Below are positions 51,063-59,812 of a DNA stretch of 64,000 nt, piece after piece. The stretch comes from Amycolatopsis mongoliensis (GTDB lineage: Bacteria > Actinomycetota > Actinomycetes > Mycobacteriales > Pseudonocardiaceae): positions 9,920,001 to 9,984,000 of the forward strand of contig NZ_CP127295.1 in the NCBI RefSeq assembly GCF_030285665.1, in the 5' to 3' direction. The translations under genes and the position numbers were made by a program. The notes under the pieces are model-generated. The model was not told the origin of the DNA. It saw only the letters and a program-made list of their open reading frames with translations, and did no database searches. The stretch's first letter is position 1. Each line of letters starts with the position of its first letter.

Positions 51063-53233
51063 TCACCCGGCTCGACGCGCCGCTGAAGGTCACCGGCGGC
51101 GCCAAGTACGGCGCCGACCACACCTTCCCCGGCATGGTCTACGGCTACGTCGTGCTCAGCACGATCGCCCACGGCGAGCTCGAAGCCATGGACTTCTCCG
51201 CGGCGAGGGAGGCGCCGGGCGTGCTCGGCGTGTACTCGCCGTTCGACCCGCTGGAGATGCGCACCGCCACCTCGCCGCTGTTCGGCGAGACGTGGGTTCC
51301 CCTGCAGGACAAGGAAGTCACCTACTACGGGCAGCCGATCGGCTTCGTGGTCGCGGAGACGTTCGAGCAGGCCCGCGACGCGGCGATGCTCGTGAACGTC
51401 GCCTACCGCCCGTTGCCGGCCCGGACGTCGCTGACCGAAGGCCTCGCCACGGCCGAAGACGCGCCGCCGGCCCGGGACGGCGCCCCGCCGACCCTGGAGG
51501 TCCTCGAAGACGGCGTCGAGTCCATCGAGGAAGCGTTCGCCGCGAGCCCGGTGGTCGTCGAGGCGACCTACACCACCGCGACCCAGAACCACGCCGCGAT
51601 GGAGCCGCACTCCGCGGTCGCGGTGTGGGACGACGGCGAGCTGACCGTCTACAGCGGCAACCAGGCCTCGAACCTGCAGGCGATGGAGCTGGCCAGCGCA
51701 CTCGAGCTGGACCTGGAAGCCGTGCACGCCGTGAACCCCTTCGTGGGCGGCGCGTTCGGCGGCAAGGGCCGGACGTCGGCGCCGGCGTTCCTCGCCGCGG
51801 CGGCCGCCCGTGACCTCGGCCGGCCGGTGAAGGCCGCGCTGACCCGGGAGCAGGTCTTCACCGCGACCGCCGGGCGGGCCGCGACCGTCCAGAAGATGCG
51901 GCTCGGCGCCGACCGGGACGGCACGCTGGTCGCCCTGAGCCACGACTCGTGGTGCAGCACGGACACCGCGCGCTCGTTCGTCGAACCGACGTCGCACGGC
52001 ACGTCGCGCGAGTGGTACGCGACGAAGAGCCTGGCCATCAGCCAGAAGGTCGTGCCGCTGAACATCCCGCCGACCACGTTCATGCGGGCCCCCGGCGAAG
52101 CGCCCGGTTCGTTCGCGCTGGAGAGCGCGATCGACGAGCTCGCCGAGGCGCTCGGCATGGACCCGATCGAGCTGCGGATCAAGAACAGCTCGACCGCCCC
52201 GCCCGGCAAGGACCTGCAGTGGTCGAGCAAGCACCTCGACGAGTGCTTCCGCGTCGGCGCGGCCCGGTTCGGCTGGGCGCACCGCCCGCCGGGCACGCGC
52301 ACCGACGGCGACTGGCTGGTCGGCATGGGCGTCGCCACGGCGATGTTCCCCGCCCTGCGGTTCCCGGCCACGGTCGGCATCACACTGCGGGCGGACGACA
52401 CCGCCGACGTCGCGACGAGCGGCGCCGACCCCGGCACCGGCCTGCTGACCGTGCTCTCCCTCATCGGCGCGGAGTCGCTGGACATCCCGGCCGACCGGAT
52501 CACGCCGCGGCTCGGCGACTCGTCCCTGCCGCCGGGTGGCCTCTCCGGCGGCTCGACGGCGACGGCGAGCGCGGGCACGGCCATCATGATCGCGGCGACC
52601 AAGGCGATCGACGAGCTGGTGGCGCTGGCGTCCGACCCCGGCGGGCCGTTCGAAGGCGCCGAAGTCACCTACGCCGACGGCCGCGTCTTCGCCGGCGGCC
52701 GGACCATGACGTTCGGCGAGCTGCTGCGGACGCTGGGCCGCGAAACGCTCGAGGTGACCGGCTCGTCGGCCCCCGGCGAGGAGGTCACCAAGCACTCGTT
52801 CAGCTCGTGGGGCGCCCAGTTCTGCGAGGTCCGGGTGCACAAGTGGACGCGCGAAGCCCGCGTGTCCCGGATGCTCGGCGTCTTCGACGCGGGCCGGATC
52901 ATCAACGACAAGGCGGCCCGCAGCCAGCTCATGGGCGGCATGATCTGGGGTGTCTCGGCGGCCCTGCACGAGGGCCTGGAGATCGAGGCGAACGGCCGGC
53001 TCGCCAACGGCGACTTCGCGAGCTACCTGCTCCCGGTGAACGCCGACATCCCGGAGGTCGACGTCCAGTTCGTCGAGTACCCGGACACCCTGCACAACGC
53101 GGTCGGCGCGCGGGGGCTCGGCGAGATCGGCACGGTCGGCATGGCCGCAGCGGTCGCCAACGCCGTGCACAACGCCACCGGCATCCGGGTCCGGCACATC
53201 CCGATCACCATCGAGGATCTGCTCGAAGACTGA
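51059..53233 (+). CDS. Aldehyde oxidoreductase, molybdopterin subunit (PaoC type)
   Basis: 724 residues, xanthine-oxidase family large subunit. Moco-contact motifs: NPFVGGAFGGKG, FMRAPGEAPGSFALESAIDE and the catalytic Glu689 in GARGLGEIGTVGMA. Its short N-terminus (starting directly at RLDAPLKVTGGAKYG) fits PaoC. It oxidises aldehydes to acids with water as oxygen source; the range of substrates is usually broad and aromatic. ATG overlaps the previous stop. A terminator hairpin follows. No XdhC-type maturation factor gene is adjacent. Confidence 0.93.
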   Translation: MITRLDAPLKVTGGAKYGADHTFPGMVYGYVVLSTIAHGELEAMDFSAAREAPGVLGVYSPFDPLEMRTATSPLFGETWVPLQDKEVTYYGQPIGFVVAETFEQARDAAMLVNVAYRPLPARTSLTEGLATAEDAPPARDGAPPTLEVLEDGVESIEEAFAASPVVVEATYTTATQNHAAMEPHSAVAVWDDGELTVYSGNQASNLQAMELASALELDLEAVHAVNPFVGGAFGGKGRTSAPAFLAAAAARDLGRPVKAALTREQVFTATAGRAATVQKMRLGADRDGTLVALSHDSWCSTDTARSFVEPTSHGTSREWYATKSLAISQKVVPLNIPPTTFMRAPGEAPGSFALESAIDELAEALGMDPIELRIKNSSTAPPGKDLQWSSKHLDECFRVGAARFGWAHRPPGTRTDGDWLVGMGVATAMFPALRFPATVGITLRADDTADVATSGADPGTGLLTVLSLIGAESLDIPADRITPRLGDSSLPPGGLSGGSTATASAGTAIMIAATKAIDELVALASDPGGPFEGAEVTYADGRVFAGGRTMTFGELLRTLGRETLEVTGSSAPGEEVTKHSFSSWGAQFCEVRVHKWTREARVSRMLGVFDAGRIINDKAARSQLMGGMIWGVSAALHEGLEIEANGRLANGDFASYLLPVNADIPEVDVQFVEYPDTLHNAVGARGLGEIGTVGMAAAVANAVHNATGIRVRHIPITIEDLLED

Positions 53234-53236
53234 CTC

Positions 53237-53268
53237 CCGGGGCGGGGCACGCGAGTGTCCCGCCCCGG
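53237..53268 (+). terminator. Terminator of the oxidoreductase operon
   Basis: CCGGGGCGGGGCAC pairs with GTGTCCCGCCCCGG (14 bp, one G-T) around a GCGA loop, 3 nt after the stop. Confidence 0.85.
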
Positions 53269-53410
53269 CGCGTTGGTCCACCTGGCGCAACGGGCCCGGC
53301 CCGTTATCCATCCGCGACAACTCCCGCGACGGTTCGCCCATGACGGCGGCCCGTCCCCGGTCCTAGGCTGACGGGCGCTCGCCCGATCTTCCTCGAAGGG
53401 ACCCCCCGGC

Positions 53411-54840
53411 ATGACCGACCCCGTCGTCCCCACCACGTCCGGCGCGGTCCGCGGTCAGGTCACCGCCGCCGGCTTCGCGCTGTTCCGCGGGATCCCGTAC
53501 GCCGCCGCGCCGGAGGGCGACCTGCGCTTCGCCGAACCCGTCCCCGCCCCACCGTGGGAGGACGTCCGCGACGCCAGCAGACCCGGGCCGACCGCGCCGC
53601 AACGCCGGCACGACGTGCCCGGGCTCGACCTCTCGCCCCTCACCGGCACCGGCTGGCGGCCGGGCCCGGAGTACCTGACGGTCGACGTCTGGACGCCGCA
53701 GCTCGGCGCGGCCGGCCTGCCCGTGCTGGTGTTCGTGCACGGCGGCGCCTTCCTCGGCGGCACCGGGTCGGCGCCGGTCTACGACGGCACCTCGTTCTCG
53801 CACGCCGGCGCGGTGCTGGTGACCGTGCAGTACCGGCTGGGCGTCGACGGCTTCCTGCCGCTGGACGGCGGCACGACGAACCTCGGGCTGCGCGACCAGC
53901 TCGCGGCCCTGCGGTGGGTCCGGGAGAACATCGCCGGCTTCGGCGGCGACCCCGGCAACGTCACCTTCTTCGGCGCCGCCTCCGGCGCGGTGAGCGTCGC
54001 CTGCCTCCTCGCTTCCCCCTCTCGCAAGGACTCTTCCACCGGGCCATCGTCCAGAGTGGACACCCGGACATGGTGCGCGACGGCGTCCAGGCACGCCGCC
54101 TGGCCAAGGTGATCGCCGACGAGCTGAAGGCCGAGCCGACCGCCGAGGCGTTCCGGAAGGTGTCGACCGAGCAGCTGCTCGACGCGCAGGACGCCGTCCT
54201 GCGCCCCGGTGGCGCCCCCGACCTGCGGGACGCGCTCGGCTTCGACCGCGGGTACGGGCTCAGCCCGTTCCTCCCGGTGGTCGGCGACGACGTCCTGCCG
54301 CAGCACCCCGCCAAGGCGATCCGGGCGGGCGCGGGCCGCGACGTCGACCTGGTCGTCGGCAGCTGCAGCGAGGAGATGCGGCTCTACCTGGTGCCCACCG
54401 GCGCGCTCGACGCGGTCACCGACGACCAGGCCGTGGCCTCGCTGGCGGTGTCGCACCCCGACCCGGCCGGTGTGCTCCACCGGTACGGCCTGGGCTCGGA
54501 CCGCTCGGCGGGCGAAGTCCTCGTGGCGGCCCTGACCGACCTGGTCTTCCGCGACGGCGTGCGCGACCTGGCCGAGCACCACGGCGGCCGGACCTTCCGC
54601 TACGAGTTCGAGTGGGGTTCCCCGCTGCTCGAGGGCAGCCTGGGCGCGTGCCACGGGCTCGAGCTGCCCTTCGTGTTCGACGCGCTGGGACCGGCGTCCG
54701 GGCCGCGGGGCCTGCTGGGCGAGCACCCGCCACGGGAGCTGGCCCGCGACCTGAACGGCGCCTGGTACCGCTTCGCCGCCACCGGTTCGCCCGGCTGGGA
54801 GGAGTACACCGGCGAGGAGACGCTGTTCCACACGTACTGA
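53411..54840 (+). pseudogene. Type-B carboxylesterase/lipase, frameshifted and with altered active-site motif
   Basis: The first frame encodes the N-terminal half (FRGIPYAAAPEGDLRF; PVLVFVHGGAFLGG, the oxyanion region) up to ACLLASP, then is lost at the C-run 54015-54019. The rest (SQGLFHRAIVQSG; LGACHGLELPFVFDAL with the catalytic His) continues in another frame. One added C restores 476 residues. In addition the nucleophile elbow, normally GESAG, reads GAASG, so Ala stands where the Ser is expected and Ser is one place late. The gene may be inactive whether or not the frameshift is real. Confidence 0.85.
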
Positions 54841-54925
54841 CCCCACCCCGGGAGCGGTTGACGACGCCCCTGCCGCGCTGCCAGGCTCAGACCGCCCGGA
54901 CGGCCGGATGAAATGGGGACCACCG

Positions 54926-56203
54926 ATGCCCGAGGCGGGCTCCGCCGCGCCGCCGCGCGCGCTCGTTCGCACGCTGCTGCGCAGCGGCACACCCGCGGAG
55001 CCGGCCGAGCCGCCCGACGAGCTCGGCGACCTCGCCGCCGTCGGGGACGCGACGCTCGCCCGCGCCGCGCGCTACTGGGTCGTCGTGCCGCTGGCCTACC
55101 GGATCGCGGCGTTCGTCAAGGTGTTCATCGGGTTCGCCGCGGCCAACGGGCGGCTCGGGCTCGGGCCGGTGCTGGCGGCCACCGTGTTCGCCGTCGCGGC
55201 CAACACCGCCGCGGTGGCTTGGGTGCTGCGCTCGGGCGGGCTGCGGGCCCGCCTCACCGGCCGCGCCCTCGCCCTGGACCTGGCCGTCGGCGTGGCGCTC
55301 AACTTCGCCGTCGCGGCGACGGCCCCGGCGTCGGTGCAGCCGTTCGCGGTCGACGTGTCGTGGACCTGGCTGGTCGGCGCGGTGGCCATGTGGGCGGGCA
55401 CGTCCGGGCTGCCGTCGGCGCTGTGGCTGCTCGTGGCGGCCGTCCCGCTTCGGGCGGCGCTCACGCTGGCCGGCGGCCTCCCGCTGACCGACCAGCTCTC
55501 CGTGACGCGCTCGATCGGCTGCATGATCGCGCTGGGGGTGGCGATCGTGCTCGCCGCGGGCATCCTCATCCTGCTCGGCGCAGGAACCCGGTTCGCGGTC
55601 GACATCGGGATCCGGCGCGGGCGCGAGGCCGAGCGCCGGCGGACGCGGCGCATCATGCACGACAGCGTCCTGCAGACGCTGGAAGCACTGGCCATCTCGG
55701 CACCCGGCGACGACGCCCACGCCGTGAGCCGGCTGTCCGAGGTGCGCTCGGTGGCGAAGGCGGAGGCGGCCGAGATCCGCCGCCAGATCACCGAGCCGGT
55801 CCCGAACGGGACGACGCGCGGCTTCGCGGTCGAACTGGCCGACGTCGCGACGGAGATGGCCCGCGACGGCCTGCGCACCCAGCTCGTCGCCGCGGACTTC
55901 GCGGACGACCACAAGCTGTCCCAGGACCGCCGCACGGCGATGTGCGAGGCAGTGCGGGAAGCGTTGCGCAACACGGTGAAGCACTCCGGGACGAAGCAGG
56001 TGGTGCTGCGCGTGGAGGAGCGCGACGGCGGGATCGCGGTGGTGGCCCGCGACCAGGGCGACGGCTTCGACGTCCGCGAGCGGCCCCCGGGCTTCGGCAT
56101 CACCCAGTCGATCGTGGCCCGCCTGGCGGAGGTGGGCGGGCACGGCACGGTGGACTCCCAGCCGGGCCGCGGCACCCGCGTGACCATGTGGGTGCCGAGC
56201 TAG
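54926..56203 (+). CDS. Orphan membrane sensor histidine kinase
   Basis: 425 residues. About six hydrophobic segments cover residues 55-225. Then RRIMHDSVLQTLEALAI carries the putative phospho-acceptor His, with an H-box of the HisKA_3 type (xHDxxxQ). The HATPase domain has the N-box REALRNTVKHSGTKQV and G-boxes DQGDGFD and GFGITQSI. The ATG at 54926 has GGGGAC about 7 nt upstream; an ATG 18 nt earlier is an alternative. No response regulator gene adjoins it. It is convergent with the degenerate hydrolase gene, the stops overlapping at CTAG. Confidence 0.85.
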   Translation: MPEAGSAAPPRALVRTLLRSGTPAEPAEPPDELGDLAAVGDATLARAARYWVVVPLAYRIAAFVKVFIGFAAANGRLGLGPVLAATVFAVAANTAAVAWVLRSGGLRARLTGRALALDLAVGVALNFAVAATAPASVQPFAVDVSWTWLVGAVAMWAGTSGLPSALWLLVAAVPLRAALTLAGGLPLTDQLSVTRSIGCMIALGVAIVLAAGILILLGAGTRFAVDIGIRRGREAERRRTRRIMHDSVLQTLEALAISAPGDDAHAVSRLSEVRSVAKAEAAEIRRQITEPVPNGTTRGFAVELADVATEMARDGLRTQLVAADFADDHKLSQDRRTAMCEAVREALRNTVKHSGTKQVVLRVEERDGGIAVVARDQGDGFDVRERPPGFGITQSIVARLAEVGGHGTVDSQPGRGTRVTMWVPS

Positions 56204-56871
56204 ACCGAAACGATCCGGGCGATCTCCGGGGCGTGGGTGAAGACCAGGCCGTGGTCGGCGTCGAGCCACGAGGTGGCGATGTCCGGTCGTGCCCGGACGA
56301 GCCGTTCGACGCCGGCCCGCCAGTTCCGGTTGCACCGCACGGCGAGGCCTTCGCCGCCCTCCCCCGCCATCGCCGTGGACATGATCATGCCGATCGGGCA
56401 GTCGATGTCCCGGTACCGGTCCAGGATGTGCGAGCGGACCTCGTCGATCTCGACGTTCAGGTCGAGGTTCTCCGGCCCGGTGAGCAGCACCTGGCGCGCG
56501 GTGCCCCGGCGAGCCTCGTTCTCCGCCGCCATGGCGTCCCGCATCGCGCGGAACACCGGCAGGTCGGCCTCGGTGAGGAACGGCTCCGGCACGGGGTTCG
56601 CCCCGTCGACGAGCACGAGCCGGCCGACGGTGCCGGGTGCGCCGCGGCGTAGTGCAGCGCCAGGTCCGCGCCCAGCGGCCGGACGGCGACGCGAGGCCGT
56701 GGCCCGCAGGTCGAAGGTCACGACGTCGTGGTCGCGCCGCAGCAGCTCGGCCAGTTCCCGCAGATAGGCCTGGGTCGAGCTCAGGCCGGGACACCGGTCG
56801 AGTGGCCGGCCGCGGCCGCCTCGGGACACCGGGATCGTGACGTCGTCGTGGTGCAGCGTGAACTGCCGCAT
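56200..56871 (-). pseudogene. Degenerate alpha/beta hydrolase lacking the nucleophile segment
   Basis: The open frame gives 223 residues. The N-terminus (QAYLRELAELLRRDHDVVTF) and the C-terminal third (VGRLVLVDGANPVPEPFLTE; SWLDADHGLVFTHAPEI with the catalytic His) are good hydrolase sequence. Between them the frame reads arginine-rich filler. The expected DLRGHGLASPSG and ALHYAAAHPG appear in other frames, implying at least two single-base losses in G-runs. About 30 codons that should hold the GHSxGG elbow are missing. So it is a broken gene, whatever the base-calling. Confidence 0.7.
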
Positions 56872-56892
56872 CGCCTGCCCACCCTGGTCCCG

Positions 56893-57249
56893 TCAGGCCG
56901 CGCGCCGGGCGTCGCGTTCGGCGGCCAGGCTCGCGCGGCAGGCCGCGGTCAGCCGGGTGGTGGCGGCGCTGCCGCCGTGGCCGCAGCGCGGGCAGGTCAT
57001 CGAAACCCCGAGCGAAAGCTCGTCGACGGCGACGGACAGCGCGGTCCGGCAGCCGCGGCACCAGCGGTGCCGGGTGACCGGGCTGACGTGCGTCGGCGAA
57101 GCGACGCACTGGTGGATCCACCGGCCGTGCACGTGGCAGGTCAGGCGGTCGTCCGGCGCCAGCAGGCCCATGTCCTCGGCGTCGTCTTCGGTGGCGAGCA
57201 GGACCGGCAGGCTGCGGACCCGGGTGGTGGTGCACGTCGTGGCGGTCAT
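56893..57249 (-). CDS. Small cysteine-rich (zinc-binding) protein
   Basis: 118 residues. Cys/His clusters at CHVHGRWIHQC, HRWCRGCRTALS and MTCPRCGHGG suggest two zinc sites, the last a zinc ribbon. The tail is Ala/Arg-rich. No family name can be given. The ATG is preceded by AAGGGGA. It lies 21 bp upstream of the degenerate hydrolase gene in the same direction. Confidence 0.72.
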   Translation of the reverse strand: MTATTCTTTRVRSLPVLLATEDDAEDMGLLAPDDRLTCHVHGRWIHQCVASPTHVSPVTRHRWCRGCRTALSVAVDELSLGVSMTCPRCGHGGSAATTRLTAACRASLAAERDARRAA

Positions 57250-57384
57250 CGCGATCCCCTTTCTCTGCCTGTTCGTCGAAGGGGGACCGCCGGATTCGAC
57301 ATCCGGACACCCTTGGCCGGATCTCGGTGGCTCTTGGCATTCCAGCCACTGCCGGGCCCGCGGGCGAGCGGATAACTTCGGCGC

Positions 57385-57810
57385 GTGTCGAAATTCCTGC
57401 TCTCGGTCCACGTCCTGGCGGCGGTGCTCGCCGTCGGCCCGGTCGCCGTCGCGGCCAGCATGTTCCCCGCCGCCGTCCGGAAGGGAAACCTCGAGATCGC
57501 GAGGATGCTGCACCGGATCTGCCGCGTGTACGCCTACGCCGCCATCGCGGTCCCGGTGTTCGGCTTCGGCGTCGCGGGCATGATGCACGTCATGGGCGAC
57601 CCGTGGCTGCTCGTGTCCATCGGGCTGACCGCCGTCGCGGCCGCGGTGCTCGCCGTGCTGGTGCTGCCGCGGCAGCGACGACTGCTGACCGAAGAGTCCA
57701 CTTCGGACAAGCTGGGCCGGCTCGCCATGGTCACCGGGGTGTTCAACCTGCTGTGGGCGGCGGTGACGGTGCTGATGATCGTGCGGCCGGGCTCCTCGAC
57801 CGGCGCCTAG
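57385..57810 (+). CDS. Four-helix membrane protein, DUF2269-like
   Basis: 141 residues with four membrane segments: about 4-24 (FLLSVHVLAAVLAVGPVAVA), 48-68, 73-93 and 111-133. The spacing resembles the DUF2269/integral membrane family of actinobacteria. GTG start at 57385; TAACTT ends 6 nt before it and there is no Shine-Dalgarno, so the mRNA may be leaderless. Its TAG stop is part of the CTAG flanking the MITE-like element. Confidence 0.75.
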   Translation: MSKFLLSVHVLAAVLAVGPVAVAASMFPAAVRKGNLEIARMLHRICRVYAYAAIAVPVFGFGVAGMMHVMGDPWLLVSIGLTAVAAAVLAVLVLPRQRRLLTEESTSDKLGRLAMVTGVFNLLWAAVTVLMIVRPGSSTGA

Positions 57811-58054
57811 TGTCGGGTGTCTGAGGTTCGTCGACAGCGGCCCGGGCCCTGCGCGCCGAAGTGGCGTCGGGTGCATCGGAGCTGGATCTGCCGAGGGTCG
57901 CGGCGGCTGGTCCGGCGACATGAATGAGTCATTCATGTCGCCGGACGAGGTGAATGGGTCATTCACTGCATCGCGGCCGGGGCCTGCACGGGCCGGGCTC
58001 TCCTGGCGCAGGTTCCCGCCGCCCCGAACGTCGAACACCTTGCAACGCACGACA
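57811..58054. mobile_element. MITE-like element between CTAG duplications
   Basis: 244 bp flanked by CTAG at 57807-57810 and 58055-58058. Its ends form imperfect inverted repeats: TGTCGGGTGTCTGAGGTTCG at the left and, reading inward from the right, TGTCGTGCGTTGCAAGGTGT followed by TCG. A 4-bp CTAG duplication is typical of IS5-group transposons. No transposase is encoded. A family B palindrome lies inside. Both flanking genes take their stop codon from a CTAG. Confidence 0.5.
57911..57966. repeat. Family B palindromic repeat, copy 2
   Basis: A perfect palindrome with 17-bp arms starting TCCGGCGACATGAATGA around a central G (57911-57945), then ACGAG-like spacer and the imperfect palindrome GTGAATGGGTCATTCAC (57950-57966). 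Inverted relative to 33581-33633. Confidence 0.8.
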
Positions 58055-58732
58055 CTAGCCGGGCACGCGGACCGCGACGAAGTCCGGCCGCCGCCGCTGG
58101 GCGAACCCGAGGGAGAGGTAGAGGCGGATCGCGGAGGTGTTGCTCGCGGCCGCGTGCATCATCGGCGTTTCGCCGCGCTCGCGGATGCCCGCCGCGACGG
58201 CGAGGACGAGCCGGGTCGCGAGGCCCTGCCCGCGGTACGCCGGGTCCGTGCAGACCGCGCTGATCTCGGTGTAGCCCGGCGGGTGCAGCCGCTCCCCGGC
58301 CATCGCGACCAGTGCGCCGTTCCGCCGGATCCCGAGGTACGTGCCGAGCTCGACGGTCCGCTTCCGGAACGGCCCCGGCTTCGTCCGCTCGACGAGGTCG
58401 AGCATCTCCGGCACGTCCGCGAGCCCCAGCCGGACGGCTTCCGGGTCCCGCGCGGCCGCGACGCCCTCGTCGACGAGCTGGACGCCGGGAAGCGCATCGA
58501 GCACTTCCCAGCCCGACGGCGGCCGCGCGGCGGTGCCGGCGAGCACGACGACCGCTCCCGGCCCGGCCAGCTCGGCGACGTCCAGCCAGTCCCGCTCTTC
58601 GGGAGCATCGGGAAGGGCGAGGAAGGGAGCGACGTCCACGGGGTAGCGCAGCACGCGTCCACGCCGTTCCGCGAAGTGGGCGTGCGGGCCGGTCAGCGAC
58701 GCCCGAGTCGGGTTGTCCAGCGGAGAATCCAC
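58055..58732 (-). CDS. GNAT family N-acetyltransferase (FR47-like)
   Basis: 225 residues. The acetyl-CoA motif is AYRGQGLATRLVLAVAAGIR (Q/RxxGxG/A), preceded by TEISAVCTDP and followed by TPMMHAAASNTSAIRLYLSL and GF, the C-terminal FR47 pattern. Residues 1-110 form a variable N-terminal domain. The GTG at 58732 is chosen because the family begins there; an ATG 57 nt upstream is possible, and neither has a clear ribosome-binding site. Its TAG stop is in the right-hand CTAG of the MITE-like element. Confidence 0.85.
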   Translation of the reverse strand: MDSPLDNPTRASLTGPHAHFAERRGRVLRYPVDVAPFLALPDAPEERDWLDVAELAGPGAVVVLAGTAARPPSGWEVLDALPGVQLVDEGVAAARDPEAVRLGLADVPEMLDLVERTKPGPFRKRTVELGTYLGIRRNGALVAMAGERLHPPGYTEISAVCTDPAYRGQGLATRLVLAVAAGIRERGETPMMHAAASNTSAIRLYLSLGFAQRRRPDFVAVRVPG

Positions 58733-58793
58733 GGCACCAGGATGCTCGAAACCGCCGGCCTCGCGGCGGCACTCCCACATCCTGAGCAAGCGC

Positions 58794-59438
58794 TCAGCCG
58801 ACCGTCGTCAGCTCGTCGTCCGAGAGCACGCCGGACCCGGACGAGACGACGAGCCTGCCGCCGCCGACCTGGTAGGTGTAGTCGCCGTTCTTCGCGACGA
58901 AACCGTCGCCCGAAGCCTGGGCCGGCAGCGCGATGTGGGTGTCGTCCGAGGCCGCCTGACCGCGGGCCTGGCCGTCGTAGAAGATCCGGCCGTCGGGCAC
59001 CTGGCAGATCGTGATCAGGGACTTCGCGGTCTGCGCCACCAGCAGCGCCGTCCCCTGGCCACCCGGCAGGTACCGGGCAGCGTCGCCCGGGCACGGCTTC
59101 CCCACCGGTGTGGCCGAGGTCGACGTCGGCGTGGACGTCGACGGCGTGACCGGCGGGGTGAGGGCGTTCGCGGTCGTGACCACGGTCTTGGTCGTCGGCA
59201 GGGCGGGGGTCGTGTACGACGGGAACGGCCCGGCCGCGTCCGGCGTGGGCTTCGAGCGCCCGGTGAACAGCAGAACGCCGCCGATCGCGACGCCGGCGAC
59301 CAGCATCAGGGTCAGCAGCACCCACAGCGCCCGCGCGCGAGCCCGGCCCGGGGCCAGGCTCGCGCAGGTACCGCACCGCCCGGCCGCGGGGTCGTTGACC
59401 GCGCCGCACTGTGCGCACGTCCAGGGGGAACCCGTCAT
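58794..59438 (-). CDS. Membrane-anchored zinc-ribbon protein with exported domain
   Basis: 214 residues. An N-terminal zinc ribbon (CAQCGAVNDPAAGRCGTC, about 8-25) in the cytoplasm is followed by one membrane helix (about 40-60, LWVLLTLMLVAGVAIGGVLL), a Thr/Pro/Ser-rich extracellular linker (75-115), and a small globular C-terminal domain with two cysteines. Function unknown. AGGAGG precedes the ATG. Confidence 0.75.
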   Translation of the reverse strand: MTGSPWTCAQCGAVNDPAAGRCGTCASLAPGRARARALWVLLTLMLVAGVAIGGVLLFTGRSKPTPDAAGPFPSYTTPALPTTKTVVTTANALTPPVTPSTSTPTSTSATPVGKPCPGDAARYLPGGQGTALLVAQTAKSLITICQVPDGRIFYDGQARGQAASDDTHIALPAQASGDGFVAKNGDYTYQVGGGRLVVSSGSGVLSDDELTTVG

Positions 59439-59515
59439 CGGGCCTCCTTCGCCCCGGCGCGGAAGCACGCCGGCCCCTCATCGTCACCGACGCGGGCTCG
59501 GGCTGCAACGCCCCG

Positions 59516-59812
59516 TTACGCCTGATGGACGACGTTGACCATCCACGGGATGCCGAACTTGTCGATGCAGGCACCGAAATGTTCGTGCCCGGGGTGTGGT
59601 CCATCCCGGTCGGCGTGTCCGCGGCCATCAGCCTGAAGCCGTTTTCCGCCACCAGCTGGGCGTGCATGATCTTCTCCGCGTCCGCCCCTTCGGGTGATCC
59701 GAATTCCCCGAACGTGTTCACCGTGAGGGTGCCGCCGAAGATGCACTCGTAGAACTCCATGGCCTGGCGCGCGTCATCGCGGAGGCCCGTGACCTCGACA
59801 AACGCGGGAATT
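59516..59812 (-). pseudogene. VOC/PhnB-like glyoxalase-fold protein with internal deletion
   Basis: The minus strand encodes the start of a VOC protein (IPAFVEVTGLRDDARQAMEF, FGGTLTVNTFGEFGSPEGAD, GFRLMAADTPTGMDHTPGTN), then breaks. The C-terminal end FGACIDKFGIPWMVNVVHQ follows at once in another frame. About 40-45 codons between them, usually DDADEL...W..L, are gone. The 5' end also lacks a start codon before IPAF, abutting the stop of the upstream gene. A decayed gene, not an assembly slip of one base. Confidence 0.75.
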
